Source: Plutella xylostella
Taxonomy: Eukaryota > Arthropoda > Insecta > Lepidoptera > Plutellidae
Length of the DNA stretch: 64,000 bases
Assembly (NCBI RefSeq): GCF_932276165.1
Contig: NC_063998.1
Coordinates: 5,282,501 to 5,346,500, forward strand
Reading direction: 5' to 3'
The translations under genes were made by a program, and so were the position numbers. Of the stretch, positions 13,747 to 25,620 are shown piece after piece (the stretch's first letter is position 1; every line of letters begins with the position of its first letter). The notes under the pieces were generated by a model. The model was not told the origin of the DNA. It saw only the letters and a list, made by a program, of their open reading frames with translations, and made no database searches.

Positions 13747-14170
13747 CAAAAATTAAGTAGCATAGATTTTATCAGAATTAAGCATCACTGAACTTTTTTT
13801 GATTGCTATCAATAATGATAAAACATAAACAAAAACACAAAGCATGTCCTCAAAAACTTTATCTAAAAAGGATTAGCCTTAATGAGTTATTAAAAATACA
13901 AAGGATTGGTTAAAACCTAATATAAAATTACAGACGATGAGACGACTGATTATGATCGTTTTAAGGGTTAGAGCATTGACCAAGCGATGTTTGATATCTG
14001 GCAGATATCTAATCTAGGCCGATTAATTAAAGTTCAATAATTGAGAATGTTTAGACAAGAATTTTCTTTTGTTTAAACTGGTGAATGCATTATTTGTATT
14101 TGAATGCATTTTATTTATCTACTGATTGGGCAGATAAAAACCTACACCTAACCTAAGTAGATAATTTGAG
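13747..14170. promoter_or_regulatory. shared divergent promoter region with GATA-type sites
   Basis: About 420 bp separate the two outward-facing TATA boxes. GATA-factor-type AGATAA/TTATCT motifs occur at 13859-13864, 14115-14120, 14132-14137 and 14159-14164. GATA sites are common in insect midgut and fat-body promoters. Motif positions are seen; co-regulation is inference. Confidence 0.4.
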
Positions 14171-14178
14171 TATAAAAG
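14171..14178 (+). promoter_or_regulatory. TATA box of peritrophin-like copy 2
   Basis: TATAAAAG is followed about 35 nt later by ATAGTCAATCTC, homologous to the initiator of the divergent copy, then the ATGAACG exon at 14232. Confidence 0.6.
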
Positions 14179-14231
14179 GAGATTTATTAAATTAATTAAT
14201 ATAGTCAATCTCGAAAAACAAACAAACCAAC

Positions 14232-15167
14232 ATGAACGGTAAGAATAACTGGAAACATGTACCTACATAAATGTACTTATATTTAAATGAAATTGTTAGC
14301 ATAACTCTATACCTACTTTTTTGTTTAGAATAGAATAATTCTTTATTCAAAGAAAACAACTTATGTTATTACATACATCCCACAAAACAAATGTTAATAT
14401 GGTTTGACTGTGGGTAAGGAGTCCCACTACATAACAAATTTATCATAGCTTAGTAGCACACACACACTTAACGCGGTAGGTAGTGAGATTTTTATTATTG
14501 CTGATCATCACTCATTGAAGCCATCAAATTTACAGAGCTGTGAGTTTAACACAAGCCCAACGGTGGTATTTGATTGCAGCATGGGTGTCAGCAGTCTTGG
14601 TCGCAGTGTGCGTTGCGAGCGCGCTGGGCCGCAGCCCCGGAGAGCATGCTGCAGTGGCACATAGTCCGTCTGAACAAGCCGCAGAGCCGGATAGTCCCTG
14701 GGAGCAAGCCGCGGTGCCGGATAGTCCCTGGGAGCAACCGGCAGAGCCGGATAGTCCCTCGGAGCAGCTCTTGCTGCCGGGTGCGCTCTGGCCCTCTGCT
14801 CCAGTGGAGGCGCTGGACTGGCTGCCCAACGGCTGCCCGGCGCGCGGCGACGTGCCCTGGCTGCTGCCCGGCTGGTTCTGCCACCAGTATTGGGCCTGCA
14901 GTCACGGGAACAAAATCCCCATGCTCTGTCCGCGAGGGTTGCACTTCAACCGTTTCCTACAGGTGCTATTCATTTTATGGTTTTATCCTGAAGTAGCCTA
15001 TAATACCTGTTTAAAGGTACAATTAGGCACCTTCAGATTTATGAACACTACGTAATTGTTTTGCATTCTTCTTTATATTTTTTTAGATAGAAATTAACAT
15101 GTAAATCCCGTTTCAGGTGTGCGATTATCCGGAGAGGGCTGGCTGTGGGGTCATAGTAGCACCGTAG
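14232..15167 (+). CDS. small secreted peritrophin-A-like protein with decapeptide repeats (copy 2)
   Basis: Three coding exons: 14232-14238 (ATGAACG), 14580-14962 and 15117-15167, giving 146 aa. All introns are GT-AG. Exon 2 begins after TTTGATTGCAG, so the first residues are MNAWVSAVLVAVCVASALG, a clear signal peptide. Five decapeptide repeats cover residues 21-70 (for example SPSEQAAEPD and SPWEQPAEPD). One peritrophin-A chitin-binding domain has cysteines at 88, 103, 109, 119, 132 and 140, with the last two supplied by exon 3 (CDYPERAGC). The protein is close to the divergent copy throughout, including promoter and first exon, so the pair arose by inverted duplication. An alternative acceptor at 14537 would also keep the frame and add ten residues, but would weaken the signal peptide. 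Chitin binding follows from the domain; the site of action is inferred. Confidence 0.78.
14323..14450 (-). repeat. LINE 3'-tail-like fragment in intron 1
   Basis: The 'ttctttattcaaa' stretch and flanking sequence resemble reverse-oriented 3' ends of Lepidoptera non-LTR elements. No coding part remains. Low-confidence call by resemblance. Confidence 0.3.
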
Positions 15168-16475
15168 CTACGTATTTAATTATTAATTAACTAAATAACT
15201 TACATACTTAAATACATATATTATCTACTGTAAGTTCTAATTCTTTCCATGTAGTTTCTAACCTGTAAGAGCTTCAGATATTACAAAATTTTATATAAGT
15301 ACCTACATAGTTAACATTATTATAAAATTGCCTTTTCTGATTTATCCTTCAGATATTTTATACAGGATGCAGTTTAACTTTAGTAGGGACCTAACTATAA
15401 TATTTATGTTTTGTCTGATTAAAAAAGTGTAAGTATACTTAGGTAAGTATTAAAATGTGCAGTTTAAAATTTGACTACCACGCCGGCCGAGGGATTGAAA
15501 ATTCACGAAGTAATGTTACAAAATAACCCTGAGTATCTGAATAATTATTAATTATGCCGAATTCAATACTTACCTACAACTACTTATATTGCAATTTACA
15601 CAGTCTGGTCTGATTGTGTTCATTTCTGTGTCTAGACGCAATTAATGCATCAGTCGTAATTTTATTATGCCATTAATCATTATACAATGCAGTTAAGTGG
15701 GCAGGTACCTAGTTCTGTTATCATATCACGGTTTGTAATAATAGCAGACACGCAATATTCAATGTGTTGACTACAATACATCACGAAACTGCTAGATTGC
15801 ATTCATGCAACAGTTTAGGTACGTAGATACCTACATAGTTGCATCAAATAACACTATGATGGAAGTCATTAGTATCATATACCTAGGTAGGTTCTAGTTC
15901 TATAATATTATGGAACCAAAGTACATTCCATGGATTTACCCTGGTGCTTTGCAATGAAATCTATGTATACTGAAGCATTACCATAGTCAAAAATTATATA
16001 AGAATAAGTTGCCAATACTTATTCGATAAGAAAACTTCAAATAGCATCCAACTCGGATGGGCTTCAGGAAGCTTTGTCACATCACGGCCATTGTCGTTGT
16101 CGGCCATTGCAGGGCATGTCCGTGAAGATTAAATAATGGTGCTGTAACGTGGGCGTCAGACCATCGATTTAGGAGTATAGATACGGACGCCAACATTGAC
16201 AATGTTTTCCATTAAACTTTCGTCAATCTACCTAGCTCATAAAGCCAGCCGCTGCAAACAGATTAATCCAAATGGAGTCATTCTGCACGAAGATTCAACC
16301 ATTTTATTGGGGGTAGATTTACCTACCGAAAACTAGGCTATGGGTAAGCAAACCAAAAGCAGGTATAACACGGTCTGCATAAGATGCTCATAATTATTCT
16401 CAATAGTTCCACATACATGCATTGTCTTCTTTCACAAATAAATTGAGCATACCTACTGCTACCAACCACAGTGTT
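15168..16475. other. intergenic, no gene seen
   Basis: AT-rich sequence with no open frame or repeat that I can name. Confidence 0.5.
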
Positions 16476-17128
16476 ATGCATGTCGCAGGCAACTGGTTTA
16501 ATCTCCTGTTTGATTGAACCACTAGCCGGTTCATTGGATGGCGCTATTCAGTTGTATGACTAAAGGACAACTCGTCAAGTCGTTGATTGTAACGTTCGAC
16601 GTCTTGACTGAACGTCATTCAGCGAAGTCGTTGAATGGGATATAGTATAGCAACTTTGTAATGTCTGGTTATAGGGTGAACATCACCAGACAAGAGTCAA
16701 CAAAAAGACTATGTTACAAAGCTCTTATCTCACAAATTAACTAAACAATAACAATAAACGTACCTTCATATTGTTGTTCATAATTATCCAGTTTCGCCAC
16801 TTTTTTTCTTTGAAACTATCCGCCCGCAGCGTAATAATAGGTAAATCCATGTTGTCACACTATTTTATCACAAATAACGCACTTTAAAGCTAATTTATTT
16901 GCAAAAAACTAACAATATAGGTGCTTTTTGTGTCAGCTGTTAGCTGTTAGACGCCATATTTGTTTTATTCACCACCTGACTGATTTTAAGTCAGCTAACT
17001 AGTTGGACGTTTTGTGACGCTTGTACAATCAACGTTCGGCCTAGTCATACAACTGAACAGCGCCATCCAATGAACGGGCTAGTGGTTCAATCAAACAGGA
17101 GATTAAACCAGTTGCCTGCGACATGCAT
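16476..17128. mobile_element. foldback/TIR element with about 86-bp terminal inverted repeats
   Basis: The left end (from 16476, ATGCATGTCGCAGGCAACTG) reappears inverted at 17043-17128 over about 86 bp with about two mismatches. Further subterminal inverted similarity (TTGATTGTAACGTTCG against CAATCAACGTTCG) extends the pairing. I see no transposase and could not define a target-site duplication, so the family is unassigned. The interior carries an exon-like stretch on the minus strand. Confidence 0.6.
16764..16850 (-). other. exon-like open frame inside the foldback element
   Basis: A 29-codon frame starts with ATG at 16850 (MDLPIITLRADSFKEKKWRN...) and ends at a good donor, AAG|gtacgt, in phase 0. 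It resembles a captured or transposon-encoded first exon. I do not recognise the protein, and no second exon was found. Confidence 0.3.
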
Positions 17129-17456
17129 ACCACATAAGGCCGCGCCAGATGCGTGGCTTTGTAGCGATATTTACAAAGACTTCATTAATTTTATGGAAAT
17201 TCTAGGACGGAGAGCAAACACGGAATTGAGGGGAGTGTGCATAAGACACCTATTCAATCCTAGTTTAACTAACATTAACATACTTATCCGTTATTTGTTT
17301 AAAGAATTTATTGATATTTATTCAAGTGAAGCTGTAGATGTAGACTATTTATTTTCGGGTCTCTGTCGGGCTGATTCATTTAAAAAATTCTTTTCCTTGA
17401 ACGTATTTCAGCAGTTGGTGAGGTCTGGTGTTGTCTGGCAACCGAATTTCATCTAA
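17070..17456 (+). other. unrecognised open frame running out of the foldback element
   Basis: A 128-codon frame that begins inside the right inverted repeat and continues to a stop at 17456. It has ordinary composition (for example LFNPSLTNINILIRYLFKEF). It may be the 3' part of a transposon gene or a broken exon. No family recognised. Confidence 0.25.
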
Positions 17457-17579
17457 AATGAAAAACTATAAAACTCTGCCTATGTGGTCGTAGCGGTCGT
17501 AGGTAACATTCGTAATATTTTGAGGTCCGTCCTCATCATTATGGTCTGTATCGTGATGATTAAATTTTAACTCTTATAT

Positions 17580-17760
17580 CCTACAGTCCACCAAATGGAT
17601 ACCCAACAACGGCCGCCGGCGCAGAGGCAGACCAAGAAGGAGATGGCGGGACGACCTGGACAATTTTAACACGGAATGGTGTGAGCAGGCCCAAGAAAGG
17701 GATAAGTGGAATGTTCAAGGAGAGACCTTTGCCCAGCAGTGGGAAACTAGAGGTTAAGGA
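17580..17760 (+). repeat. 3' end of a LINE reverse-transcriptase ORF (RTE-like) fragment
   Basis: The translation contains RRRGRPRRRWRDDLD-like and FAQQWE-like segments (around 17618-17750), the conserved C-terminal signature of Lepidoptera endonuclease/reverse-transcriptase LINE copies. It is strongly 5'-truncated; only the tail remains. Confidence 0.6.
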
Positions 17761-19032
17761 AAAAGAAAACCTACAGTCCTCCTATCGCCGTTTCCGTTTT
17801 CTTTGACGATATTATTAGTCACCTATTTAACCTGAGCTGAAACCCTCTACAGTTTACTATTATTAAAACGTTTTATAGTGTTTAGCTCTATTGTGTTGGA
17901 GTGCTGGGGCGCATGCGTGCGTTCGATAAACTTTGTTTACAGCATTACCTATAGGCGATATGGCGGTCGTTGACACCGTTTGAAATTAAAAATCTTAAGT
18001 ACTTAAATTTTTTGCGGACATAAATTTTACATAAATACTTACCTATCTACAAAAATATAAATAGGTATCCTCCACATTATCCACATAATATGCTCCACCG
18101 CTGTGCTGATGGTGATTGCAATAGGTATATTTTGTGCAATAGGTACTTCCTTGATATACTTACACACCATCCTTTTTAGATGTACTTAGTACTTATATCG
18201 CACGCTGCCGCTGGCGATGATCTTCAAAACACTTTTGAGAGGATCCTGTGACTGTGGCCAGATTTGCTAGTTTTTTGCTAATGTCGATTATTACTAGTAT
18301 AACCACCTACTATACAAGAGATATGTCAACCGCTGTGGTTTACTTGTCTACTCGTAATATAGTAGTAAGTACCACTCATACCAACTCCTTAAATAGGGCT
18401 TACAGTCAAAGTCAGTCTATAAAGTTCTGAAACCTGTACCTATCGGTCTTATTCCCGAGACGTAGTTATTTGTACACAACTACACAGCCTGTGTCGTTTT
18501 AGTTGAGTATTCTACATAGTTTAGTTTTCTTGGTGAACCCATCCCTATTCCTATATTTTGATATCTGTTTGCATCATCCACAAATTCCTCGATACATTTC
18601 AAAAAATGTGTTTTATAGGCGTAAACCGCATCTATCTACTGCCTGTAAACACACTGAACAACACGGATGCATATAGGCAGAATCATACAGTTGTAATAGG
18701 GAGGTTAAGACTAAGGCGTTAATTGAAGGACTGCTATCAGCTGTTCTTAAAATAGAGAGACATTAGTAAACTATCATATTATAAGTATTATCTCGAGTGC
18801 CTAGCTCATTGACGTCCAAACGAAAGTGTTTACTATCTGTGCTTGTAATTGTACGTCGTAATAAAACTATTATTCTAGAAAATGGAATGTTTATCATTAT
18901 CTCACAGCTGGGTATGATCGTGCGGTATGATTGTGTATCAACTGTTTTACTTACCATATTATAAGATCTGGACTGCTTAGTTGTAAATGTGAACAATATA
19001 CTTAGGTACTTAAATATAACAATAAATCCTAA
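17761..19032. other. intergenic, no gene seen
   Basis: No supported coding or repeat feature beyond AT-rich sequence with scattered TACCTA motifs. Confidence 0.4.
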
Positions 19033-19242
19033 TCCTAACTATATTATTAATATTATAAATGCGAAAGTAACTGTGTCTGTCTGTTACTCTTTCACGCCAA
19101 AACTACTGAACGGATTTGAATGAAATTTGGTATACATATGGTCTAGACCCTGAGAAAGAACATAGGCTACTTTTTATCCCGGAATTCCCACGGGAAAACT
19201 TTTTAAGGCGAAGCGAAGCTCGCGGGAACCGGGAACAGCTAG
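19033..19242 (+). mobile_element. Lep1-like non-autonomous Helitron
   Basis: Starts TCCTAACTATATTATTAAT, includes 'ctgtctgttactctttcacg', 'gaacggatttgaatgaaatttggt' and 'tcccacgggaaaac', and ends in CTAG next to a T. A TC start and CTRR end with A/T flanks are Helitron features, and the sequence matches the Lep1 superfamily of Lepidoptera as I know it. This is the most complete of several copies in the window. Confidence 0.75.
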
Positions 19243-20241
19243 TACTTAATATAATCTACATTTTGCTTTTCACTTACGAATTCATACACAATACAAAGGA
19301 TAATAGGTAGTTAGGTAGGTAATACTTACTTCAAGTCCGTATTATATTGGTATGATCAGCTAGGTAATGTACTGTGTTTGTATATATATTTCTCCTAAAA
19401 TATGAATTTTACACTAACGCAGCTAAAGAAAGTTATTACGGATATTTCCCTCCACATGCGTACATAAGGGCCCGCAGGCAACGCAACATGACCGATAGGG
19501 GGGCAGGTCGACAACCTGCTTATCAAATCTACCTCGAGGTTAGAAACCTATCACCTACAGTAAAGCTGAAGCATTGTCATTGCTTTATGATGGGACATGG
19601 GACAGAAATTATTTTAACTTCAAACTGTGTCCGCCTTCTACGTCCAATGGAAAATGGGACTGAGTTATGCTGATTAATATTATTTAATTAAATTTATCCT
19701 GAATTTACCTAGTCATTAGTCACTATTTAGGTACCTGTACAGCACTGGACTGCAGCACCTATACGTTGTACCCATACCACATATACATAATATATCCATA
19801 CGTTATATCCATACACACACACCACACCACACAAGACAGAATATTTGTTACTAGTTACTCCACCTTAGCTATTCAAAGTATTGAAACAAGTAGCTAATAT
19901 CAAATTAATAGGCACTCACCACTATGCCACAATCAAACAAAACAACCTCATGTGTTTCATTACTTCGTCGAAATATAATAGGCCCGTTTGAACAGCTCGA
20001 AAATGTATGGGATGACAGCTGGTGTCAAATCTAAATCATAGAAAATCATTGACAAAAGAATAAAGAGGACTTGGCATAAAAATCGGTTCTTAAAAATATA
20101 TCGTCGTCTCTTTTTAACTTATTGGTGTTATCGTACGTAAAAAAGGACAACAGTAGTTTTGTCTTTGCCTAAAATTACAACATTGCGATCGGTCGCCATG
20201 TTGATTGACCAAGATTGACATCCAAACACAAGGTACTTCAG

Positions 20242-20252
20242 CTGTCAAACAA
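20242..20252. repeat. target-site duplication of the I-like LINE (3' side)
   Basis: CTGTCAAACAA abuts the LINE poly(A) tract and recurs at 27563-27573 next to the LINE 5' end. Following T residues make the exact edge ambiguous by about 3 bp. Confidence 0.75.
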
Positions 20253-20444
20253 TTTTTTTTTTTTTTAAAGGGTTTTGGCTTGGCCACTGGGCCTTTAAGC
20301 CATGTCTTTATTTTCACATTTCACAGCACAGTTGCACTTTAAATTCTTCACTATATTTTATTGAAGGTATTTTTAATATAATAGTATATAGCATTAAAGC
20401 ACACTTTTAATTTTAGTAGCATAATGAGGCGGCGGGAGGGATTA

Positions 20445-20876
20445 GGGTGCTTTTCCACCAGAGATGTGCTATGCTACGATGCTATGGATGCGTTTGATAT
20501 CCACCAATCATATTATTGGTGCACATAGCTTAGCACTGGTGGAAACGGATTCAACTAAGATATGTTTTTTGTATGGAATGATGCGTGCTATGGATGTGTG
20601 CTATGGATGCGTGCTATTGATATGTGCTATGGACCATCGCGAGTGGTGTAGCTATGGCGCCGCCGCCCCCGTCGTTTCCCTACTATCGATACATAGCATA
20701 GCTCGAGATGCGCATCTTTCTCGCACAGCTACTTTGCGGCGGCGCATCTTCGTAGCGCATCTTCCTCGCACAGCTACCTAGCGTAGTATTGGTGGAAACG
20801 GTCACATATTTTCGTAGCGTAGATATCACATCTTCGCAGCATAGCTGCATAGCACATCTCTGGTGGAAAAGCACCC
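20445..20876. mobile_element. Harbinger-like MITE inserted in the LINE 3' end
   Basis: A 30-bp inverted terminal repeat, GGGTGCTTTTCCACCAGAGA..., is flanked by TTA on both sides (20442-20444 and 20877-20879). A 3-bp TWA duplication and GGG termini fit PIF/Harbinger. It has no coding capacity. Removing it with one TTA restores the LINE reading frame. Confidence 0.75.
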
Positions 20877-22878
20877 TTATCTTCATTTGTTATAAATTCA
20901 CTCACTTCACTTGCAAAAACTAAACGTTCCATGTTGTGGGTAGGGCATTCAAAAAACATATGTTCTAGCGTTCCAACAGCATTTTGACATGATAAACATG
21001 TGCTATCTTCTATAATATTAAATCTTTTTAAATGCGATGGTGCTTTTGTGTGACCAAATCTTAGTCTATTCATTGTTGTGATAAAATCTCGACTGGCTAT
21101 TTTCAAATCATTATACCAGGGCTTCGAAGGTAAGTCTTCTTGTATACTTCCATACCATTTTCCTTTCCCATTAATTTCTTGGTCTTTTTTCCAAAAATCT
21201 TTCCATAAACTGTACATGTCATTACTAATGCTATTATAACAATCAGTAAATGGTATATTTACAACTGTACTTACATCTAAAGAGTTTATACCTTCATAGG
21301 CTATTCTATCTGCTATTTCATTACCTGTGATCCCTCTATGAGAAGGAATCCACATAAATAATATGTTTATACCCATCAATTCATATTTTTGTACATTATT
21401 TATAATTAAAAATAAAATATAATTAGTTTTAAAATGACATTTTGGGTTCCTCAAACTTTCCACCAAACTTAATGAGTCTGTTAATATTATGAAACACTTG
21501 TAATTATGTACAGAATTTATACGCTTCAGGGCTTCTAACACTGCAAAAGCCTCTGCCGTGAAAATGCTACAGTAATTATTGAGAACAAAGCTCTGAGAAA
21601 AGTTCAATTGTGGATCATATACAGCACTATGCACATGAGAGCTTGTTTTACTTCCATCAGTATAAAATTTATAATATTCTCTATTAAGATCTAGAAATTG
21701 TAAAAGTTCTGTATTATTATTCACAGTGACATCTATTATTTTAATTTTGAATAGAAGATTGCTATAGTTATTTAAATACATTGGCCATAAAGGCCTAATA
21801 CATATATTTGAGTATTTACTTTTAATTTCCAGGAGAATCTGAGACAAATTGGGACTTCTGTTGTGTAACAAATCATCACCTGAGGTCATAGGTGTTTGAT
21901 GGACAGTTGAATTAGGTAAGATTTTTTTAATTATCTGTTGATTATTGGATGATACAAGTTTTAATGAAAATCTTTCAGCTAATAAAAGCCTTCGTATATT
22001 AAGAGGCATTACCATGGCTTCAATTTCCATTGCATGAATAGGAGTTGAGCACATAGCACCTAAAATAATTCTCAAAGCTCTGTTCTGAATAATATCTAAC
22101 TTATTTACATGAGTACTATTTATATAAGCAAAGCAGCTGTAATCAAAATGACTTCTGACTATAGCTTTATATAGTACGGTCAGTGTCTTTGGGTCTGCAC
22201 CCCAAGATACACCAGCTAAACATCTAAGAATATTTAAGCCTTTAAGGGCATTTTGAATTATATACATAATGTGTTGTTTGAATGTCAATTTATTATCTAT
22301 GATAACACCTAAAAACTTGTGACAGCTAGCTGTTGAGATCTCTACATCATTGTACATAACTGCATCATTGTTGGAGTCCTTACTAAATATTACTACTTTA
22401 CTTTTATTAGGATTTATTTTAAGTTTCAATCTACCGCTATAATAATGATGTAATTGTGTTAAGCCACTATTTAAATTATGTATTGCTACATCCACATTAA
22501 CATTCATACTGTATAATACTAGATCATCCGCAAATTGCAGTATATTTACAAACTTATTATTTACATATTTACATATCTCACTTGTGTATAAATTATACAA
22601 CAATGGCGATAAAGTTGCACCTTGCATTGTGCCTTTAGAGGCAGTTTTTGGTCCATATAAGTTATTATTATGCTTTACATATAAAACTCTATCAATCAAA
22701 AAATTATAAATCCATTTACATAGGATACCGGGAATACCCAGCCCTGATAACACTTTTACAAGTATACTTGGTTGTACATTGTCAAATGCACCTTGTACAT
22801 CTAGGAAAGCACACACAGCACTAACTTTATTATGTTTTGCATTTTCCAGATCTGAGATAAGGGAGACGAAACTGTCAT

Positions 22879-23987
22879 ACCCCATTTACACTCTCGCACG
22901 AGTGGCGAGGCGAGCGACAAGGCGAGGGGCGAGGCGCGAGTGTGAACAGACGCTCGTGGCTCGCCTCCTCGCTCGCCTCGCCACTCGCGGCGCTCGCGTC
23001 CGGAGCGGTTTTTGGGGCACGAGTCAAAGGAGCTCGCGTCGCACGCGAGCGGGTGTTTACACTCTCGCGTCCGCTTCATTCTGGCTTCTACATCGTGCCG
23101 CGCAGGTTGTGTTCGTCGTCGTATAATTATAACGTAGTGTTTTTTCCTCAGTTGTATAATGGATTGGTCGCAAGACGAAACATTTAATTTCATATAAGTA
23201 AATATTTCAATAAAATAATAAAAATAAAAAAACACTAAAACGTAAGAAATAAAAGCAGTACTTAGATATATTAGTACTGTCACATAGAATAGGTCTAAAC
23301 CATGTCTAAACCTTAAATTATTTCTTACGTTTTAGTGGTTTTTTGAAGTCGTTTTTTTTTATCATTATTTTATTTTATGACTTATTTATACTTAGTTTAT
23401 TTGCAATAATTGACAATCAAAATTAAGAAGCAAATGATACCTATAAGTCCTACTAGTCAGTAGTAAACACGAAGTAGTTGCTATATATACCTACCGTTGA
23501 GGAGTTCCCTTGACTACCTTCCGTTTCCATCATCAGATCAGCTCAAGGTCACCATCATATTTTTTTTAATGTTAAAAATATAGGTAAGTACCTATGTACT
23601 TTCTAAATTTCATTAACTACAATCGGTTAATAGGTACCCAAAATGGAAATTCATAGCCTGTTTTTAACCCTCTACCCACCCTTGGAGGTGGAATCAAAAT
23701 TTGAAAAAAATGGGACCACATGGGATCTCAACCCAATACATAAAAAAAAGAATTTTCAAAATCGGTCCATAAACGGCGAAGTAATCGGTGATCATACATA
23801 AATTCTTTATTGTTGCGGCTAAAACTTCGACGTCCTCCATCGTTGCTAGCTCAAAGACAACTGAACTCTGCACGAGAGTGTAAACACCCACTCGCGTCAC
23901 ACGCGAGTGGGTGTTTACATTCGCGCCTCCGCACGAGTGACGAGGCGAGCGAGGAGGCGAGGGCCGAGGCGAGAGTGTAAATGGGGT
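22879..23987. mobile_element. 1.1-kb TIR element of unassigned family inserted in the LINE RT
   Basis: Both ends read ACCCCATTTACACTCTCG inward, followed by GC-rich CGAGGCGAGCGA-type repeats in several inverted copies. Removing 22879-23987 plus one AT restores the RT frame exactly (GCTG|AT|GACAGT on the minus strand), which supports a 2-bp AT target duplication. The interior holds another inverted repeat (CACTAAAACGTAAGAAAT near 23233, with its complement near 23320) and stretches resembling other repeats (23500-23810). No transposase seen. Confidence 0.65.
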
Positions 23988-24054
23988 ATCAGCACAACTT
24001 CTGCCTTTTCTGAAGCCATATTGAACATTGGGAATCAAGCCATTTGACTCAACA

Positions 24055-24146
24055 AACCAATCAAGACGAGTTTTAATCATATTTTCAAATATTTTACCTA
24101 AACCAATCAAGACGAGTTTTAATCATATTTTCAAATATTTTACCTA
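24055..24146. repeat. 46-bp tandem duplication in LINE ORF2
   Basis: The unit AACCAATCAAGACGAGTTTT... occurs at 24055-24100 and again at 24101-24146. Its length is not a multiple of three, so it shifts the RT frame just after KIFENMIKTRLDW. Confidence 0.85.
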
Positions 24147-25620
24147 AACATGAAGAGAGAGAAATGGGTCTATATGAATTTGGATCTTCTGGAGGCTTAT
24201 CTTGTTTTAAAACAGGAATAACACATTGAGTCTTCCAAGATTGTGGGATTATTTGATTCACCCAAAGACTATTAAGTATATTTAAAAATAATTTCTGCAC
24301 TGAAGTATCTAACTTTTTTATAAGAATATAAGGAAAATCATCTAATCCAGGTGATGTATTCTTTCGCGAGTTCAAACTATTTTCAAATTCGTGGAAAGTA
24401 AATTTTTGTATAAGAAAACTTGATTTAATGTCTGAATTATGAAGATCAAAATAGGTATTTAATTCATGAATGTGTAAGCCGGTTTCTGTTAATTTATCAA
24501 AAAATCCATCAATGAATTCGTCTGAATAAGATTTATTGGAAGCTTTTCTATGTTTAAACATTTTAATGTAATTCCATATTTTACTTATCGGTGTAGTTCT
24601 ATTAAAACTGTTACATAGTCTACTCCATCCATTTTTCTTTTCTTCTGATATTGTTCTTTTTTTAATAGCATTTAATCTTTGATATTTTACAAAATTTTCT
24701 ATTGTAGGATTACTTCTATAATACTTTAAAGCTTCATAAGAGTCTGTAACACTTTTTTCACATCTATCGTTCCACCAAGGAGCTGGTAGTTTACTTTTGT
24801 ATGAGCTATGTTTTGTAAATTTCCTAACGCATTCTTCTTTAAGAGAGTTTAACTTGTTACAAAAATATTCATAAGTTTCTAAAGGATTATCACTATTAAT
24901 GGTAAAATTTGTAAAAAAGGACTTAGAAAGTTCGTGGTATTTTTGCCAGTTTGCTTTACTGTACATAAATTTATCTATTGGAGGATTTATTTGATATCTA
25001 TCAATTGAAAGTGCAATAGTAATGATCACAGGAAAGTGGTAGCTACCCATATTGTCATCGTGAACAGTCCAATCACACAAGGGTGCAATGGCTGAGCTGG
25101 TAAAAGCGACATCTATAGCCGATGGGTTTCGATTAGGATAATTAATAGTAGTAAAATTACCATCGTTAAGGATACATAAATCCAATTCATCTATAACATT
25201 GTATAATTGTTGTCCTCGTCCTTTAGTGGATAAGCACCCAAAAGCAATATGGTGAGCATTAAAATCACCTGATACTAAAATAGGTTTAGGCAGATATCTA
25301 ATTAAATTACGTAATTTATTAATTCTAATATGACTACTTGTAGGTGGACAATATACACATAATAGAGTTAGTTCTCCACATCCTGTAGAAATTGATATAG
25401 CTATTGTTTGAATATCTTCGTAAAAGACAGTATTAATTAATTTGTATTTGATATAAGGACGAATTAAGATGGCAACACCACCATGCTCATTTTTTGCATT
25501 TTTAAAATGAAGATTGTAACCGGGTATTGAAATATGTTTGTTCTCCTTAAACCATGTTTCATTTAAAAGACAAATATCAAGATTTTTTTCCTGTAGAAAT
25601 TTGATAAGTAACGGCTTTTT

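Noticed and set aside
14540..14579. Upstream GTG-started extension of peritrophin-like copy 2
   Set aside because: GTG is not a normal eukaryotic start, and the exon 1 plus G|CATGGG splice shared by both copies explains the N-terminus better.
22801..23283. 160-codon and 115-codon frames in the 1.1-kb TIR element
   Set aside because: Built from inverted GC-rich repeats and crossing the LINE boundary; no protein family.
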